DNA of 64,000 bases from an uncultured Alphaproteobacteria bacterium (GTDB taxonomy: Bacteria; Pseudomonadota; Alphaproteobacteria; Methylaequorales; Methylaequoraceae). How positions within the stretch are numbered: the stretch's first letter is position 1; each line of letters opens with the position of its first letter. Below the pieces are notes generated by a model. It was not told where the DNA came from. It made no database searches and was given only the letters and a program-made list of their open reading frames with translations. The translations under genes were made by a program, and so were the position numbers. Location of the stretch: NCBI GenBank assembly GCA_902563505.1, contig CACEXK010000004.1, forward strand, positions 19,771 through 83,770, written 5' to 3'. Shown here piece after piece: positions 1 to 8,966 of the stretch.

Positions 1-338
1 TTGGCGCTACAAAGTCAGAAACAATAAAACAGGTTGTTTTACCAGCTGCACTTCCAGGCGTTGTTGCAGCAATTCTTCTTGCCGTATCCAGAGCAATTGG
101 TGAGACAATGATCGTAGTAATGGCAGCTGGTATATCCGCTAACTTGACAATGAATCCATTTGAGTCTGTTACTACTGTTACTGTTCAGATCGTAACTTTG
201 TTAGTAGGAGATCAAGAGTTTGATAGCGCAAAAACACTTGCGGCTTTTGCTTTAGGAATAACTCTTTTTTTTCTTACTCTTTTCTTAAATTTGATTGCAC
301 TAAAAATTGTTAGGAAGTACAGGGAAAAATATGAGTAA
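1..338 (+). CDS. pstC: Phosphate ABC transporter permease PstC (C-terminal part)
   Basis: The window opens inside this gene; the reading frame starts at base 3 and about 111 C-terminal residues are visible. They begin with the cytoplasmic EAA-type loop of ABC permeases (GATKSETIKQVVLPAALPG), which contacts the ATPase, followed by the SRAIGETM segment typical of PstC and PstA. Two membrane helices follow, then a basic end. PstC pairs with PstA to form the inner-membrane channel for phosphate. The stop codon overlaps the pstA start, so the two are translationally coupled. The N-terminal half, and probably pstS and phoR, would lie upstream of the window. Confidence 0.93.
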   Translation, partial: GATKSETIKQVVLPAALPGVVAAILLAVSRAIGETMIVVMAAGISANLTMNPFESVTTVTVQIVTLLVGDQEFDSAKTLAAFALGITLFFLTLFLNLIALKIVRKYREKYE

Positions 339-1605
339 TACGAAAATTATAAGAGAATCATTAAAGAAAAGACATTTAGCGGAATCAAGGTTTAAGGCCT
401 ATGGGATTTTGGGGATCATATCAGCTACCCTTTTTCTTATGGCAATCTTATCCACAATCTATATAGAAGGTAAAAGTGCGTTTAAAAGTACCTATATTAA
501 AATAAATATTTTTTACGATCCCTCAATTATTGACCCAGAGGGAACAAGAGATATTGAAGAAATCAAATTTGCAAATTATAGAAAAATAATAAAGAATTCA
601 TTGAAGAATTACTTTCCAGAGGTTATTGGAAGAGAAGAACTAAAAAACTTAATTAGCTTTATATCTTCTTCTGAAGAAGAAAATTTAATGAAGGCAGTTT
701 TGGAAAACAATGAATTAATTGGCTCAGATAAAATAGTATGGCTTAAAGCATCATCTACCATAGATGTCATAAATAAGAATCCAGAAATGAAAAATTTGCC
801 TGAGTCAAATAGATTAATTTCTGATCAAGAACTAGTATGGTTTAACAAGTTAGTCTTAAGCGGTGATGTAAAGTTTGGTCTAAACAAGGATTTTTTTTTA
901 AAAGCCGATTCAACGGAACCTGAGCAAGCAGGAATTCTTGGCTCTATTTTAGGTTCATTTTTTACTTTGCTAATTACTTTGATTCTTTCTTTTCCCGTTG
1001 CAGTTGCAGCAGGTGTTTTTCTTGAAGAGTTAGCTCCTAAGAATAAATTTACAGACTTTATTGAAATAAATATTAATAATTTAGCTGCCGTACCATCAAT
1101 AATTTTTGGTTTGCTAGGTCTTGCGATTTTTCTTAATTTGATGCATTTACCCCGTTCAGCCCCTGTTGTTGGAGGAATGGTTTTAGCATTGATGACACTG
1201 CCTACGATAATTATCGCCACTAGGGTTTCTTTAAAAGCAGTTCCACCCTCCATAAGAGAGGCTGCAATTGGGTTAGGGGCAACAAAATTTCAAGCTGTTA
1301 TTCACCATGTTCTCCCACTTGCTGTTCCAGGAATTGCAACAGGAACAATAATCGGAATGTCAAGAGCCCTTGGTGAATCAGCTCCTCTATTATTGATAGG
1401 CATGGTTGCTTTTATCGTTGATATTCCAGGCTCTTTTGTTGATTCGGCTACAGTTTTACCAGTTCAAATTTATCTTTGGAAAAGCACCGCTGCTAGAGGT
1501 TTTGTTGAATTAACTGCTGCAGGTGTTATTGTTTTATTAACCTTTTTAATTCTTATGAATGCTTTGGCTATTTTTGTTAGAAACAAATTTGAAAAGAAAT
1601 GGTAA
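331..1605 (+). CDS. pstA: Phosphate ABC transporter permease PstA, long alphaproteobacterial form
   Basis: Second membrane subunit of the high-affinity phosphate importer. I place the start at ATG 331, preceded by AGGGAAAA and overlapping pstC by 8 nt; a TTG at 307 in the same frame is less likely. The product is about 424 residues, longer than the roughly 300 of E. coli PstA. The extra N-terminal part (about residues 20-195) has one membrane helix and a periplasmic region matching the DUF3333-type extension common in Alphaproteobacteria. The C-terminal half carries the permease domain, with an EAA loop (REAAIGLGATKFQAVIHHVL) and SRALGESAPLL. It sits in a pstCAB-phoU-phoB operon. Confidence 0.95.
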   Translation: MSNTKIIRESLKKRHLAESRFKAYGILGIISATLFLMAILSTIYIEGKSAFKSTYIKINIFYDPSIIDPEGTRDIEEIKFANYRKIIKNSLKNYFPEVIGREELKNLISFISSSEEENLMKAVLENNELIGSDKIVWLKASSTIDVINKNPEMKNLPESNRLISDQELVWFNKLVLSGDVKFGLNKDFFLKADSTEPEQAGILGSILGSFFTLLITLILSFPVAVAAGVFLEELAPKNKFTDFIEININNLAAVPSIIFGLLGLAIFLNLMHLPRSAPVVGGMVLALMTLPTIIIATRVSLKAVPPSIREAAIGLGATKFQAVIHHVLPLAVPGIATGTIIGMSRALGESAPLLLIGMVAFIVDIPGSFVDSATVLPVQIYLWKSTAARGFVELTAAGVIVLLTFLILMNALAIFVRNKFEKKW

Positions 1606-1611
1606 GGCCTT

Positions 1612-2373
1612 ATGGAAAAAACTAAAATAGAAAGTAAAAAGATAAATGTTTACTATGGAGATAAGAAGGCATTATCAAACATTACCTTAGATATACCAGA
1701 AAAAAAAGTAACATCCTTAATCGGTCCGAGCGGTTGTGGTAAATCAACTTTTTTAAGATGTTTAAATAGAATGAACGATACTATAGATATATGCAGGATT
1801 GAGGGAAAAATTTTAGTTGATGGAGAAGACATTTATGATACAAAATTAGATCCAGTATTGCTTAGAGCAAGAATTGGAATGGTCTTTCAAAAACCAAATC
1901 CTTTTCCTAAATCCATTTTTGATAATGTTGCATATGGTCCTAAAATCCATGGATTAACAAACAGCAGTGATGAGTTGCAATTATTAGTTGAATCTAGTTT
2001 AAAAAAAGCAGGTTTGTATAATGAAGTAAAAGATAGGCTCAATGAACCTGGAACATCTTTGTCAGGGGGTCAACAACAAAGGTTATGCATAGCTAGGGCA
2101 ATAGCTGTTAGTCCAGAAGTTATACTTATGGATGAGCCCTGCTCAGCTTTAGATCCAATTGCTACAGCTATTATTGAAGAATTAATAGACGAAATATCTA
2201 AAAATTTTACCATAGTGATTGTAACTCATTCCATGCAGCAAGCCGCAAGGGTTTCTAATCAGACAGCTTTTTTTCATATGGGCAATCTCATAGAGGTTGG
2301 AAAAACAGATCAAGTTTTCTCTACACCTAAAGAGAAGAAAACTCAGGATTATATAACAGGTAAGATTGGATGA
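1612..2373 (+). CDS. pstB: Phosphate import ATP-binding protein PstB
   Basis: ATPase that powers PstCA-mediated phosphate uptake at the cytoplasmic face of the inner membrane. At 253 residues it is the usual size. It contains Walker A (GPSGCGKST, residues 38-46), a Q-loop ([11 protein letters not shown], typical of PstB), the ABC signature LSGGQQQR, Walker B (VILMDEP) with the following SALDP D-loop, and the H-loop histidine (VTHSM). It starts 6 nt after pstA. By family knowledge PstB also takes part in PhoU-dependent signalling to the PhoR/PhoB system. Confidence 0.97.
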   Translation: MEKTKIESKKINVYYGDKKALSNITLDIPEKKVTSLIGPSGCGKSTFLRCLNRMNDTIDICRIEGKILVDGEDIYDTKLDPVLLRARIGMVFQKPNPFPKSIFDNVAYGPKIHGLTNSSDELQLLVESSLKKAGLYNEVKDRLNEPGTSLSGGQQQRLCIARAIAVSPEVILMDEPCSALDPIATAIIEELIDEISKNFTIVIVTHSMQQAARVSNQTAFFHMGNLIEVGKTDQVFSTPKEKKTQDYITGKIG

Positions 2374-2377
2374 TGAT

Positions 2378-3034
2378 ATGAAGGAACATATAGTTTCAAA
2401 TTACGATGAAGATCTAAATTCACTAAAATCAAATTTAATTGAAATGGGTATTAATTGTGAAAGACAATTATTTAATGCTATAAATCTTACAAAAATAATT
2501 AATATATCTAAAGCAAAGGAAATCGTTAAAAATGACGACGAAATTGATGCCCAAGAAAGAAGAATAAGAGATTTTGCTACTATCACACTCAGCAAAAGAC
2601 AGCCACTCGCTGACGACTTAAGGAAAATAATCATTGCTCTTAAAATTTCTAGTATTCTCGAAAGAATTGGGGATCATGCTTCAAATGTTGCTGGAAGAAT
2701 TCTATATGTAAAAAAAGCTCCAGAAAGCTATCTAACCGATTCTATATATCAACTAGGTCAATTAGTTTTAAAAAACTTCTCAAAAGCATTAAGCTCTTAC
2801 GATCAAGAATCACAGAAGATAGCGCAGGTAGTTCCTGCAGAGGATATTACAATTAATTCAGTTTATGAAACTTGTTTTAGAGAGCATTTACATTTAATGA
2901 TGGAAGACCCAAAAATTTTAGGTTTTTGTACACAAATGTTATTCATAGCTAAAGAACTTGAAAGAATTGGGGACTTATCAAAAGTTATATCAAAAGAAGT
3001 AATCTATAATTTAAAAGGTAAGTTGGCGAAATGA
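2378..3034 (+). CDS. phoU: Phosphate signalling regulator PhoU
   Basis: Cytoplasmic protein of two three-helix PhoU repeats that links Pst transporter activity to the phosphate two-component system and represses it when phosphate is plentiful. Each repeat shows its metal-binding E/D motif: ERIGDHASN in the first half and ERIGDLSKV in the second. I chose ATG 2378, which follows pstB by 4 nt and has GGA 7 nt upstream. A TTG at 2366 (AGG 5 nt upstream) would add four residues and overlap pstB. About 218 residues, normal for the family. It overlaps phoB by 4 nt. Confidence 0.95.
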   Translation: MKEHIVSNYDEDLNSLKSNLIEMGINCERQLFNAINLTKIINISKAKEIVKNDDEIDAQERRIRDFATITLSKRQPLADDLRKIIIALKISSILERIGDHASNVAGRILYVKKAPESYLTDSIYQLGQLVLKNFSKALSSYDQESQKIAQVVPAEDITINSVYETCFREHLHLMMEDPKILGFCTQMLFIAKELERIGDLSKVISKEVIYNLKGKLAK

Positions 3035-3720
3035 GTGAAAAAAGGGAAATTTTAGTTGTTGAAGATGATACGGCTCTTCTCCCAATGATTACTTATAATC
3101 TTGAAAAAAATGGGTTTTTAGTTAAAGAAGCAACAAACGGTGAGGAAGCTTTATTACTTATAAAAGAAGAGATACCTTCTCTGGCTATAATTGATTGGAT
3201 GATTCCTGCACCATCTGGATTAGAAGTTTGTAGAATATTAAGAAAAAAAAAAGAAACATCAAAATTACCAATAATAATTCTTTCTGCTAAGGGGGAAGAA
3301 GAAGATAAAGTTCGAGGTTTAAATACAGGTGCTGATGATTATATTACTAAACCCTTTAGTCCCACTGAGTTAATGGCTAGAATAAATTCTCTTCTTAGAA
3401 GATCAACTTCCAGTAGTGAAGAAATAATTGAATTTAAAGATATTTCTATAAACTTGAATGAACATAAAGTTTATAGGAAAAATAAAAAAATTCATTTAGG
3501 CCCAACCGAATATAAACTCCTCAAACATTTTCTTGAAAACCCTGGTAGAGTATATAGCAGAGAACAGTTGCTTGATTCTGTTTGGGGGCACGGAATATAT
3601 GTTGAGTCCAGGACAGTTGATACCCACATTAGAAGGCTAAGAAAAGCCATGAATGTTCCCGGAACCAAAAATTTCATCAGAACAGTCAGAGCTGCCGGCT
3701 ATTCAATTGACATTGATTAA
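3031..3720 (+). CDS. phoB: Phosphate regulon response regulator PhoB
   Basis: OmpR/PhoB-type regulator of 229 residues. The receiver domain (1 to about 120) has the acidic pocket E11/D12, phospho-acceptor D55 in IIDWMIP, and conserved K107 in YITKPF. The C-terminal winged helix (about 130-227) includes LGPTEYKLLKHFLENPGRVYSREQLLDSVWG-like features and the RTVDTHIRRLRK recognition helix. The start overlaps the phoU stop as ATGA. Its position behind pst-phoU supports PhoB rather than a paralogue. The partner kinase PhoR is not in this window; in many alphaproteobacteria phoR lies before pstS, which would be off the left edge. Confidence 0.95.
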   Translation: MSEKREILVVEDDTALLPMITYNLEKNGFLVKEATNGEEALLLIKEEIPSLAIIDWMIPAPSGLEVCRILRKKKETSKLPIIILSAKGEEEDKVRGLNTGADDYITKPFSPTELMARINSLLRRSTSSSEEIIEFKDISINLNEHKVYRKNKKIHLGPTEYKLLKHFLENPGRVYSREQLLDSVWGHGIYVESRTVDTHIRRLRKAMNVPGTKNFIRTVRAAGYSIDID

Positions 3721-3770
3721 GTTCTCATAAAAGTTCTTGTTCATTAATATCAATATTTTATTATTGTTAA

Positions 3771-5639
3771 ATGAGCTTTAAAGATGGTGTTTCAATAATA
3801 GTTACCGTCTTCAATAAAGAAGAATTTATTGAAGAGACTCTTAATTCTATTTGTAAACAAATGAGAACCTCCCATCAACTAATTATTGTTGACGATGGTT
3901 CCAAAGATCAATCAATAAAAATAATAAATACCCTGATTAAAAAAAATAAGAAAAAAAACATTAAGCTAATTAAAAAAAAAAATGAAGGCCCAAGTATTGC
4001 TATTAACAAAGCGTTAAAGTTTGTAGATTATTCGTTTATAAAACTTGTAGATGGAGATGACATAATCGCTCCATATGCAATTAGTTACATGAAAAAAGAA
4101 ATGGAAAAATTAAATATCGATCTACTCTATGGTGATTGGAAATGGGTTAAAAAACCGAAAGAGTTTAAATTTGAAGATATTAGTTTTAGTTCCGATACAA
4201 AAGTTTTGACAAACTCTTTGGAGAAATTTCTTTTAGGAGGGTGGGGTGGATCCAGCAATTTAATGGTTAAAACACAGGCTTTTTTAAAAATTGGGGGCTG
4301 TGATGAAGATGTTTTTGTTCAAGATTTTTCTGTGCCTATGAAAATTTCTGGTTATCATTTAAAAAAAAAAGGAAATGAAAGATTTGTCATAGCTCAAACC
4401 AGCAAATTAATATGTGTTGGCCCCTCGTTTATAGAAAACAGAATAATGAATATTAATGGACAAACTCTTTACGATTTGTCTATGGCAACAATAAATTTTA
4501 TAGAAACTCATCCATTATTACAAAGATCACTAATAAATAAATGCAACAATAAAATTATATCAAGGTGTTGGAAATGGCAAAGAAGAGTTAACAAAAAATC
4601 TCTGTTCAGTAGAATGTTTCTAAAATATATCATCAACAAAATCAAACCTGAAATTGCTAGCGAGGTTTTGAGACAAATAGTTTTTCAAACATGGAAGGAG
4701 GAAAAAAACCTCAGAAGATTTGACCAAAAATATTTAGATAGGAAAAAAATTTTAGTCTATGTAGGCTTGGATCTTTTGGGTGATGGTTTGATAAAAATCC
4801 CCTTTCTTAAAAGTTTAAGAAATTTATTTCCAAACTCTGAAATCACATGGTTTGCGGGGAAAGGATCGTCAGTTTTTAAATCTACGCTTCAACCTCTTTC
4901 CAAAAATCTTATTGATAAAGTTCTGGATAACAAAGATTTTGGATCCAATTTTTTTGATATTTTTAAGGCTAAAAATTTCAAAAAATATGACATCGTTATT
5001 GATACACAAAAAAGATTTTTAACTACTCTTATTCTTTCAATGATACCTAAAAAATTATTCGTTTCAGCAAGTTGTAAATTTTGGTTTTCAGATTTTTTCT
5101 ATACTGATTACCAAGAAAAAAATCTTAGCAAACAACTTGTTGATCTTACATTATTTTTTTCAAACCTCCCTCAAAATGTAATATACAAGAAAAATATAAA
5201 TAATTTTAAGAAAGTAGCTATCTGTCCAGGTGCCTCAGTATCATGGAAAAGATGGCCAATAAATAAATTTTTAGAAATAGCTGATTTTCTTAAAATAAAA
5301 AAATACAAGCCAATTTTCATATTAGGGCCCCAAGAAAAAGATTTAGAAAGAATTTTAAAATCACAAAAAGTTTTTAAAAGTGATAACCCTATGAAAACCC
5401 TTGAATTTGCAAAAAAATGTAATTTTGGAATTTCAAATGATACAGGTTGTGGTCACTTAATTGCTTCAGCAGGAATACCCATAATTACAATTTTTGGCCC
5501 AACTGATTCACAAAAATTTTCACCTTATGGGAATCCAGAAAATGTTTCTATATCATCTCAAAATCTTTTTACCTCAAAAAATATTGATCTAATCGAACCA
5601 CCACTCGTGATAGAAAAATTGAAAACTTTCTTAAAATAA
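3771..5639 (+). CDS. Two-domain glycosyltransferase: GT2-type N-terminus fused to GT9 (heptosyltransferase-like) C-terminus
   Basis: 622 residues with two catalytic modules. The N-terminal part (about 5-240) is a GT2 family transferase: SIIVTVFNKEEFIEETLNSI, the nucleotide-binding VDDGSKD, and a VDGDD acidic motif. The C-terminal part (about 327-622) resembles GT9 heptosyltransferases: a start like a new domain (ILVYVGLDLLGDGLIKIPFL), AICPGASVSWKRWP, and a GISNDTGCGHLIASAGIPIITIFGPT donor-site motif. A basic helical linker joins them. Likely role, inferred: adding sugars to lipopolysaccharide core or another surface glycan at the inner membrane. No clear Shine-Dalgarno precedes ATG 3771. It sits alone after phoB, not in an obvious polysaccharide cluster. 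Confidence 0.85.
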   Translation: MSFKDGVSIIVTVFNKEEFIEETLNSICKQMRTSHQLIIVDDGSKDQSIKIINTLIKKNKKKNIKLIKKKNEGPSIAINKALKFVDYSFIKLVDGDDIIAPYAISYMKKEMEKLNIDLLYGDWKWVKKPKEFKFEDISFSSDTKVLTNSLEKFLLGGWGGSSNLMVKTQAFLKIGGCDEDVFVQDFSVPMKISGYHLKKKGNERFVIAQTSKLICVGPSFIENRIMNINGQTLYDLSMATINFIETHPLLQRSLINKCNNKIISRCWKWQRRVNKKSLFSRMFLKYIINKIKPEIASEVLRQIVFQTWKEEKNLRRFDQKYLDRKKILVYVGLDLLGDGLIKIPFLKSLRNLFPNSEITWFAGKGSSVFKSTLQPLSKNLIDKVLDNKDFGSNFFDIFKAKNFKKYDIVIDTQKRFLTTLILSMIPKKLFVSASCKFWFSDFFYTDYQEKNLSKQLVDLTLFFSNLPQNVIYKKNINNFKKVAICPGASVSWKRWPINKFLEIADFLKIKKYKPIFILGPQEKDLERILKSQKVFKSDNPMKTLEFAKKCNFGISNDTGCGHLIASAGIPIITIFGPTDSQKFSPYGNPENVSISSQNLFTSKNIDLIEPPLVIEKLKTFLK

Positions 5640-5727
5640 CACTTAAATAAGTTTTAAAGTTAAATTTTTAGCTATTTCTTATGATATTGTTTAATCTGAA
5701 AATTACTTAACTTAGGAGTTTACAATT

Positions 5728-5940
5728 ATGAATAAAATCAAGTGGGTTGGGACAATTTTCGTTCTTTCTGGAATTCTTTTTACCAACTTAAACATCTATC
5801 CGATTAACATATTTACTCACGGCTTTGGTGTAATTCTTTGGACAGCTTATGGGATAATATCCAAAGATAAAGCCATAAGTACAAATTTTGGCTTTCAGAT
5901 TCCCTTGTTTGGATTGGGAATTGCAAATTATTTAACTTAA
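5728..5940 (+). CDS. Small hydrophobic membrane protein, unknown function
   Basis: A 70-residue protein preceded by a good ribosome-binding site (AGGAG, 5714-5718). It is almost entirely hydrophobic, with two or three short membrane segments and a central GFGVILWTAYGI stretch slightly reminiscent of the Trp/Tyr-Gly motifs in PQ-loop/SemiSWEET half-transporters, though the proline-glutamine motif is absent. I do not recognise the family. The strong ribosome-binding site, ATG start and gap-free fit before the convergent kinase gene support a real gene. Function unknown. Confidence 0.6.
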   Translation: MNKIKWVGTIFVLSGILFTNLNIYPINIFTHGFGVILWTAYGIISKDKAISTNFGFQIPLFGLGIANYLT

Positions 5941-5951
5941 TTTTTTAAAGT

Positions 5952-6923
5952 TTATTCCAAATCTTTAAGTAAATCTCTAGTGGGTCTTGCCCCATATTGC
6001 TTAATAATTTTTGCAGCCACTTTGCATCCAAACTTGGCTGCTTCAACAACATTATCTTCATATGATAGCTTTGATATGAATCCAGCTGCAAACATATCTC
6101 CCGCGCCTGTAGAATCTACAACATTATCAACCTTACACGCTTCAATATTAAAAGTTTTTTTATCTTTAAAAATTGTTACCCCATTTTTACTTTTTGTCAT
6201 TATACAAATCTCTAGAGAGTCTGAAACTTTATTAGAAATAATTTTTTCTTCTTTAGAACTAAATATCTCAAAAAATTCCATCTCATTTCCAATCAAGATG
6301 TCAACATGATCAGTTATAAATTTCAAAAAATCATTTTTAAACATTTTAACTAGATTATGATTTGAAAGTGAAAAAATAATCTTTATGTTATACTTTTTGG
6401 ATATTTCTATTGCTTTGAATATCGCTCTTCTTGCTGACTCAGAACTCCACAAATAACCCTCAATTAATAAAAACCTGACTTCCTCAAAAAAAGATTCTGA
6501 AACATCGCCCTCATCTAAAGTGGTGCTAGCTCCAAGGAAAGTTTGCATAGTTCTTTCTCCATCTGGCGTAACAAATACCAAACACCTTGCAGTTGGCAAT
6601 CCAGTTTCAGATTGATTGCACAAAAATTTTGTTCCAGATTTTTCCATATCTTCTTTGAAATCATTTCCTAAATCATCATTTTTTACTTTTCCACAAAAAA
6701 GGGTTGGCGTTCCAAGAAGTGAAATTCCTACTAATGTATTTGCAACAGATCCTCCAGAACTTTTTTTTATCAAGTTTATTTCACTTGTAAGTTTGTCTGA
6801 TATGTCTTGTTCAACTAAACTCATGGAACCCTTTTCTAAATTATTTTTCAAAAGGTATTCGTCTGATGACTCGGATATCATATCTAATACGGCATTCCCA
6901 AAGCCAAGAATTTTCTTTTTCAT
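5952..6923 (-). CDS. PfkB-family sugar/nucleoside kinase, adenosine-kinase-like
   Basis: 323 residues of the ribokinase (PfkB) fold. The start KKKILGFGNAVLDMI and the KSSGGSVANTLVGISLLG segment (substrate-binding Gly-Gly signature) match the alphaproteobacterial adenosine-kinase group. Near the C-terminus DSTGAGDMFAAGF carries the catalytic aspartate and anion hole of PfkB signature 2. The expected reaction is ATP-dependent phosphorylation of adenosine or a related nucleoside or sugar in purine salvage; the exact substrate cannot be fixed from sequence. Convergent with the small membrane protein gene and divergent from the DUF2244 gene. Confidence 0.85.
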   Translation of the reverse strand: MKKKILGFGNAVLDMISESSDEYLLKNNLEKGSMSLVEQDISDKLTSEINLIKKSSGGSVANTLVGISLLGTPTLFCGKVKNDDLGNDFKEDMEKSGTKFLCNQSETGLPTARCLVFVTPDGERTMQTFLGASTTLDEGDVSESFFEEVRFLLIEGYLWSSESARRAIFKAIEISKKYNIKIIFSLSNHNLVKMFKNDFLKFITDHVDILIGNEMEFFEIFSSKEEKIISNKVSDSLEICIMTKSKNGVTIFKDKKTFNIEACKVDNVVDSTGAGDMFAAGFISKLSYEDNVVEAAKFGCKVAAKIIKQYGARPTRDLLKDLE

Positions 6924-7012
6924 GATTTATTTTATATTATTCACAATCTTTTTTTACCTATTTTTTACAAATTATAACTTTAAAAAGTCAAAAAAGAATT
7001 TTATATAATAGT

Positions 7013-7486
7013 ATGACTAACGCTTTGCTAAACATAACTGTTCTTCCCTACAGGAGTTTATCTAAAAAAGGTTTCAGATATTTGATGCTTTGTGTTGCCG
7101 CAGTCTTCTTTTCAATCGGTGTATTTTTCTGGATCATAGGTGCCTGGCCAGTTTTTGGGTTTCTGGGTCTTGATGTATTGCTTTTGTACTATGCCTTCAA
7201 AATGAACTATAAAAGTGGAGAGATTTTTGAAAACTTAATAATCATAAAAGAAAAATTATTAATAACTAGAAATTTTCCATCTGGAAAAATTCAAAGTTGG
7301 GATTTAGAACCTTACTGGACGAAAGCAGAGTTACTTAAAGCAAATTCGCATAACCACAATTTAATTATAAAATCAAAAAACAAAGTTGTTATGATTGGTT
7401 CTTTTTTAAACTTCAAAGATAAAAAGCGATTGATGAAAAAAATAAATGAAGCTTTAAAACAATACAAATTAAGCAGAAGAGTATAA
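7013..7486 (+). CDS. DUF2244 family membrane protein
   Basis: 157 residues. A short N-terminal part with PYRSLSKKGF precedes two closely spaced membrane helices separated by the family hallmark GAWPVFGFLGLDVLLLYYAFKMNY. A cytoplasmic domain follows, with NFPSGKIQSWDLEPYW and a GSFLN segment near the end. This matches DUF2244, a family common next to respiratory or other core genes in Alphaproteobacteria and with no established function. The start is ATG 7013 without a clear ribosome-binding site. The downstream transporter gene follows on the same strand. Confidence 0.8.
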   Translation: MTNALLNITVLPYRSLSKKGFRYLMLCVAAVFFSIGVFFWIIGAWPVFGFLGLDVLLLYYAFKMNYKSGEIFENLIIIKEKLLITRNFPSGKIQSWDLEPYWTKAELLKANSHNHNLIIKSKNKVVMIGSFLNFKDKKRLMKKINEALKQYKLSRRV

Positions 7487-7536
7487 TTCTGAGACAAACA
7501 AAATCATTCAATTTACTTTCAAATTATTTTTCTTTA

Positions 7537-8397
7537 TTGTTTTTGTCAGCAATCTGGGGCAGTTCCTTTATATTTATAAAAATAAGTGTTGAGTCAATAC
7601 ACCCAACCCTATTAACCTTGTATAGATTATTAATTGCATCAATTTTTCTTTTTTTTTTTTGTAAAATTGCAAAGATAAAAAGATTGTTTAATAAAAATAA
7701 AATTGATTTATTGGTTATTGCATTCCTTGGTAATGTAATTCCCTTTAATTTAATAAGTTGGAGTGAAGTCTATGTTGATAGTGTGACCGCATCAACATTA
7801 ATTGGTACAATGCCATTGTTTACTTTTCTAATTTCTTTTTTATTGCTCAAGAATTCAAGATTCTCATTCAGTATTTCATTGGGATTAATGACTGGATTTT
7901 TAGGTATGATAATTTTTTTAGGTTTTAATTCAATACTCTTAATTGAAAATTCTATTTATTCATTTCTTATAATTTTAGCTTCAATTATGTATGCTTTCTC
8001 AGCAAATTGGGTGAAAAAATTAGATGATTCTTCCTCCATAGAATTAGCCTTCTGCTCAATACTTGTTGCGGCGATAATGTCCATACCAATTTTTTTAGGA
8101 ACTATGTATATTTTGGAAATACGAATTATTGATTTAATTATTTCAATAAAAAGTTACGGTTTGATTTCAGCAACTATACTTGGAATAATTTGTACCGGAC
8201 TGGCAATTTCTTTATTTTTTCATATCATTAAAAAAAAATCTGCAATTTTTGCCAGTCAAAGTAATTATTTAATTCCTTGTTTTGGTTTTTTATGGTCATA
8301 CATATTTTTATCAGAAAAATTATCTCCTAATTTATTATTAGGATTGATTTTAATTGTTTTAGGAGGTTATTTAGTAAATAAGAAAAATTCTAATTAA
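7537..8397 (+). CDS. EamA/DMT-superfamily transporter
   Basis: A polytopic inner-membrane protein with ten predicted helices in two repeated halves, as in drug/metabolite exporters. The first helix carries the family hallmark AIWGSSFIFIKIS. The listed start is TTG 7537, giving 286 residues, but this cuts into helix 1. The open frame extends upstream without any ATG to a stop at 7447, so a non-ATG start at CTG 7489 or ATT 7486, both just behind AGAAGAG (about 7475-7481), would give a complete helix. Substrate unknown; exporters of amino acids or metabolites are typical. It overlaps the convergent lipoprotein gene at the stop codons. Confidence 0.8.
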   Translation: MFLSAIWGSSFIFIKISVESIHPTLLTLYRLLIASIFLFFFCKIAKIKRLFNKNKIDLLVIAFLGNVIPFNLISWSEVYVDSVTASTLIGTMPLFTFLISFLLLKNSRFSFSISLGLMTGFLGMIIFLGFNSILLIENSIYSFLIILASIMYAFSANWVKKLDDSSSIELAFCSILVAAIMSIPIFLGTMYILEIRIIDLIISIKSYGLISATILGIICTGLAISLFFHIIKKKSAIFASQSNYLIPCFGFLWSYIFLSEKLSPNLLLGLILIVLGGYLVNKKNSN

Positions 8398-8963
8398 TCT
8401 TCTGGTATGTTATCTTGAATTTGCAAATCTAGCTTTGGCTTTTCACCCACATCATATTCTTCGTGCTCCATAACTGGTTTAACTTTTTTTTCGTCTTCTA
8501 TTACATAAACGATTTTTACAGCATTTTGAAAATTTACCCTGGCCATATCAACATTCCTCTCAGCAAAGCTTACAGAACCTCCCAACCATGCATTGTCCTC
8601 CAAAGCGTTACTTGCTGAAATTAATAATTCTGAAGCTTCAATTAAAGAATAATGAATTTCTCTCAATTTTGATGAATTTGGAATATCCATCTTTCTTAAT
8701 TCATCTGACCTACCAAAGGATTTTAAATGACTTTTTATTATTTCCTCAGCTTCTTTAAAATGGTCCTCATCGGCTCTCTCATTACTTAAATTAAAAGCAT
8801 CAAGTAATCTTCCCTGCATTATAATTGCATTTCCCAAATGACCTAATCTTACATCCATTAAATTTTTATAAATGTGGAGATCTTCGCTGGAAATATTTTC
8901 TTCACAGGAAATTAGGAAGAATCCCAAAAAGAAAATAATTATGTTCTTAAATTTTCTTTTCAT
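8394..8963 (-). CDS. Putative lipoprotein, unknown function
   Basis: 189 residues. The N-terminus is a lipoprotein signal peptide: basic KRKFKN, a hydrophobic core, then the lipobox LISC with Cys at about position 20. The mature part is mostly helical and charged, with a histidine/methionine-bearing stretch near the middle (GHLGNAIIMQGRLLDAF) and an acidic C-terminus. I do not recognise the family. It starts just 3 nt after dapB stops, on the same strand, so it is probably the last gene of the dnaK-dnaJ-dapB transcription unit. An acidic residue follows the Cys, but its sorting to inner or outer membrane cannot be fixed. Confidence 0.65.
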   Translation of the reverse strand: MKRKFKNIIIFFLGFFLISCEENISSEDLHIYKNLMDVRLGHLGNAIIMQGRLLDAFNLSNERADEDHFKEAEEIIKSHLKSFGRSDELRKMDIPNSSKLREIHYSLIEASELLISASNALEDNAWLGGSVSFAERNVDMARVNFQNAVKIVYVIEDEKKVKPVMEHEEYDVGEKPKLDLQIQDNIPED

Positions 8964-8966
8964 TCT

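Noticed and set aside
448..456. Perfect DnaA box TTATCCACA inside pstA
   Set aside because: Single copy within coding sequence; about one such match is expected by chance in a window of this size.
5640..5727. Possible terminator after the glycosyltransferase gene
   Set aside because: The ACTT-AAAT-AAGT stem is just 4 bp, too weak to call.
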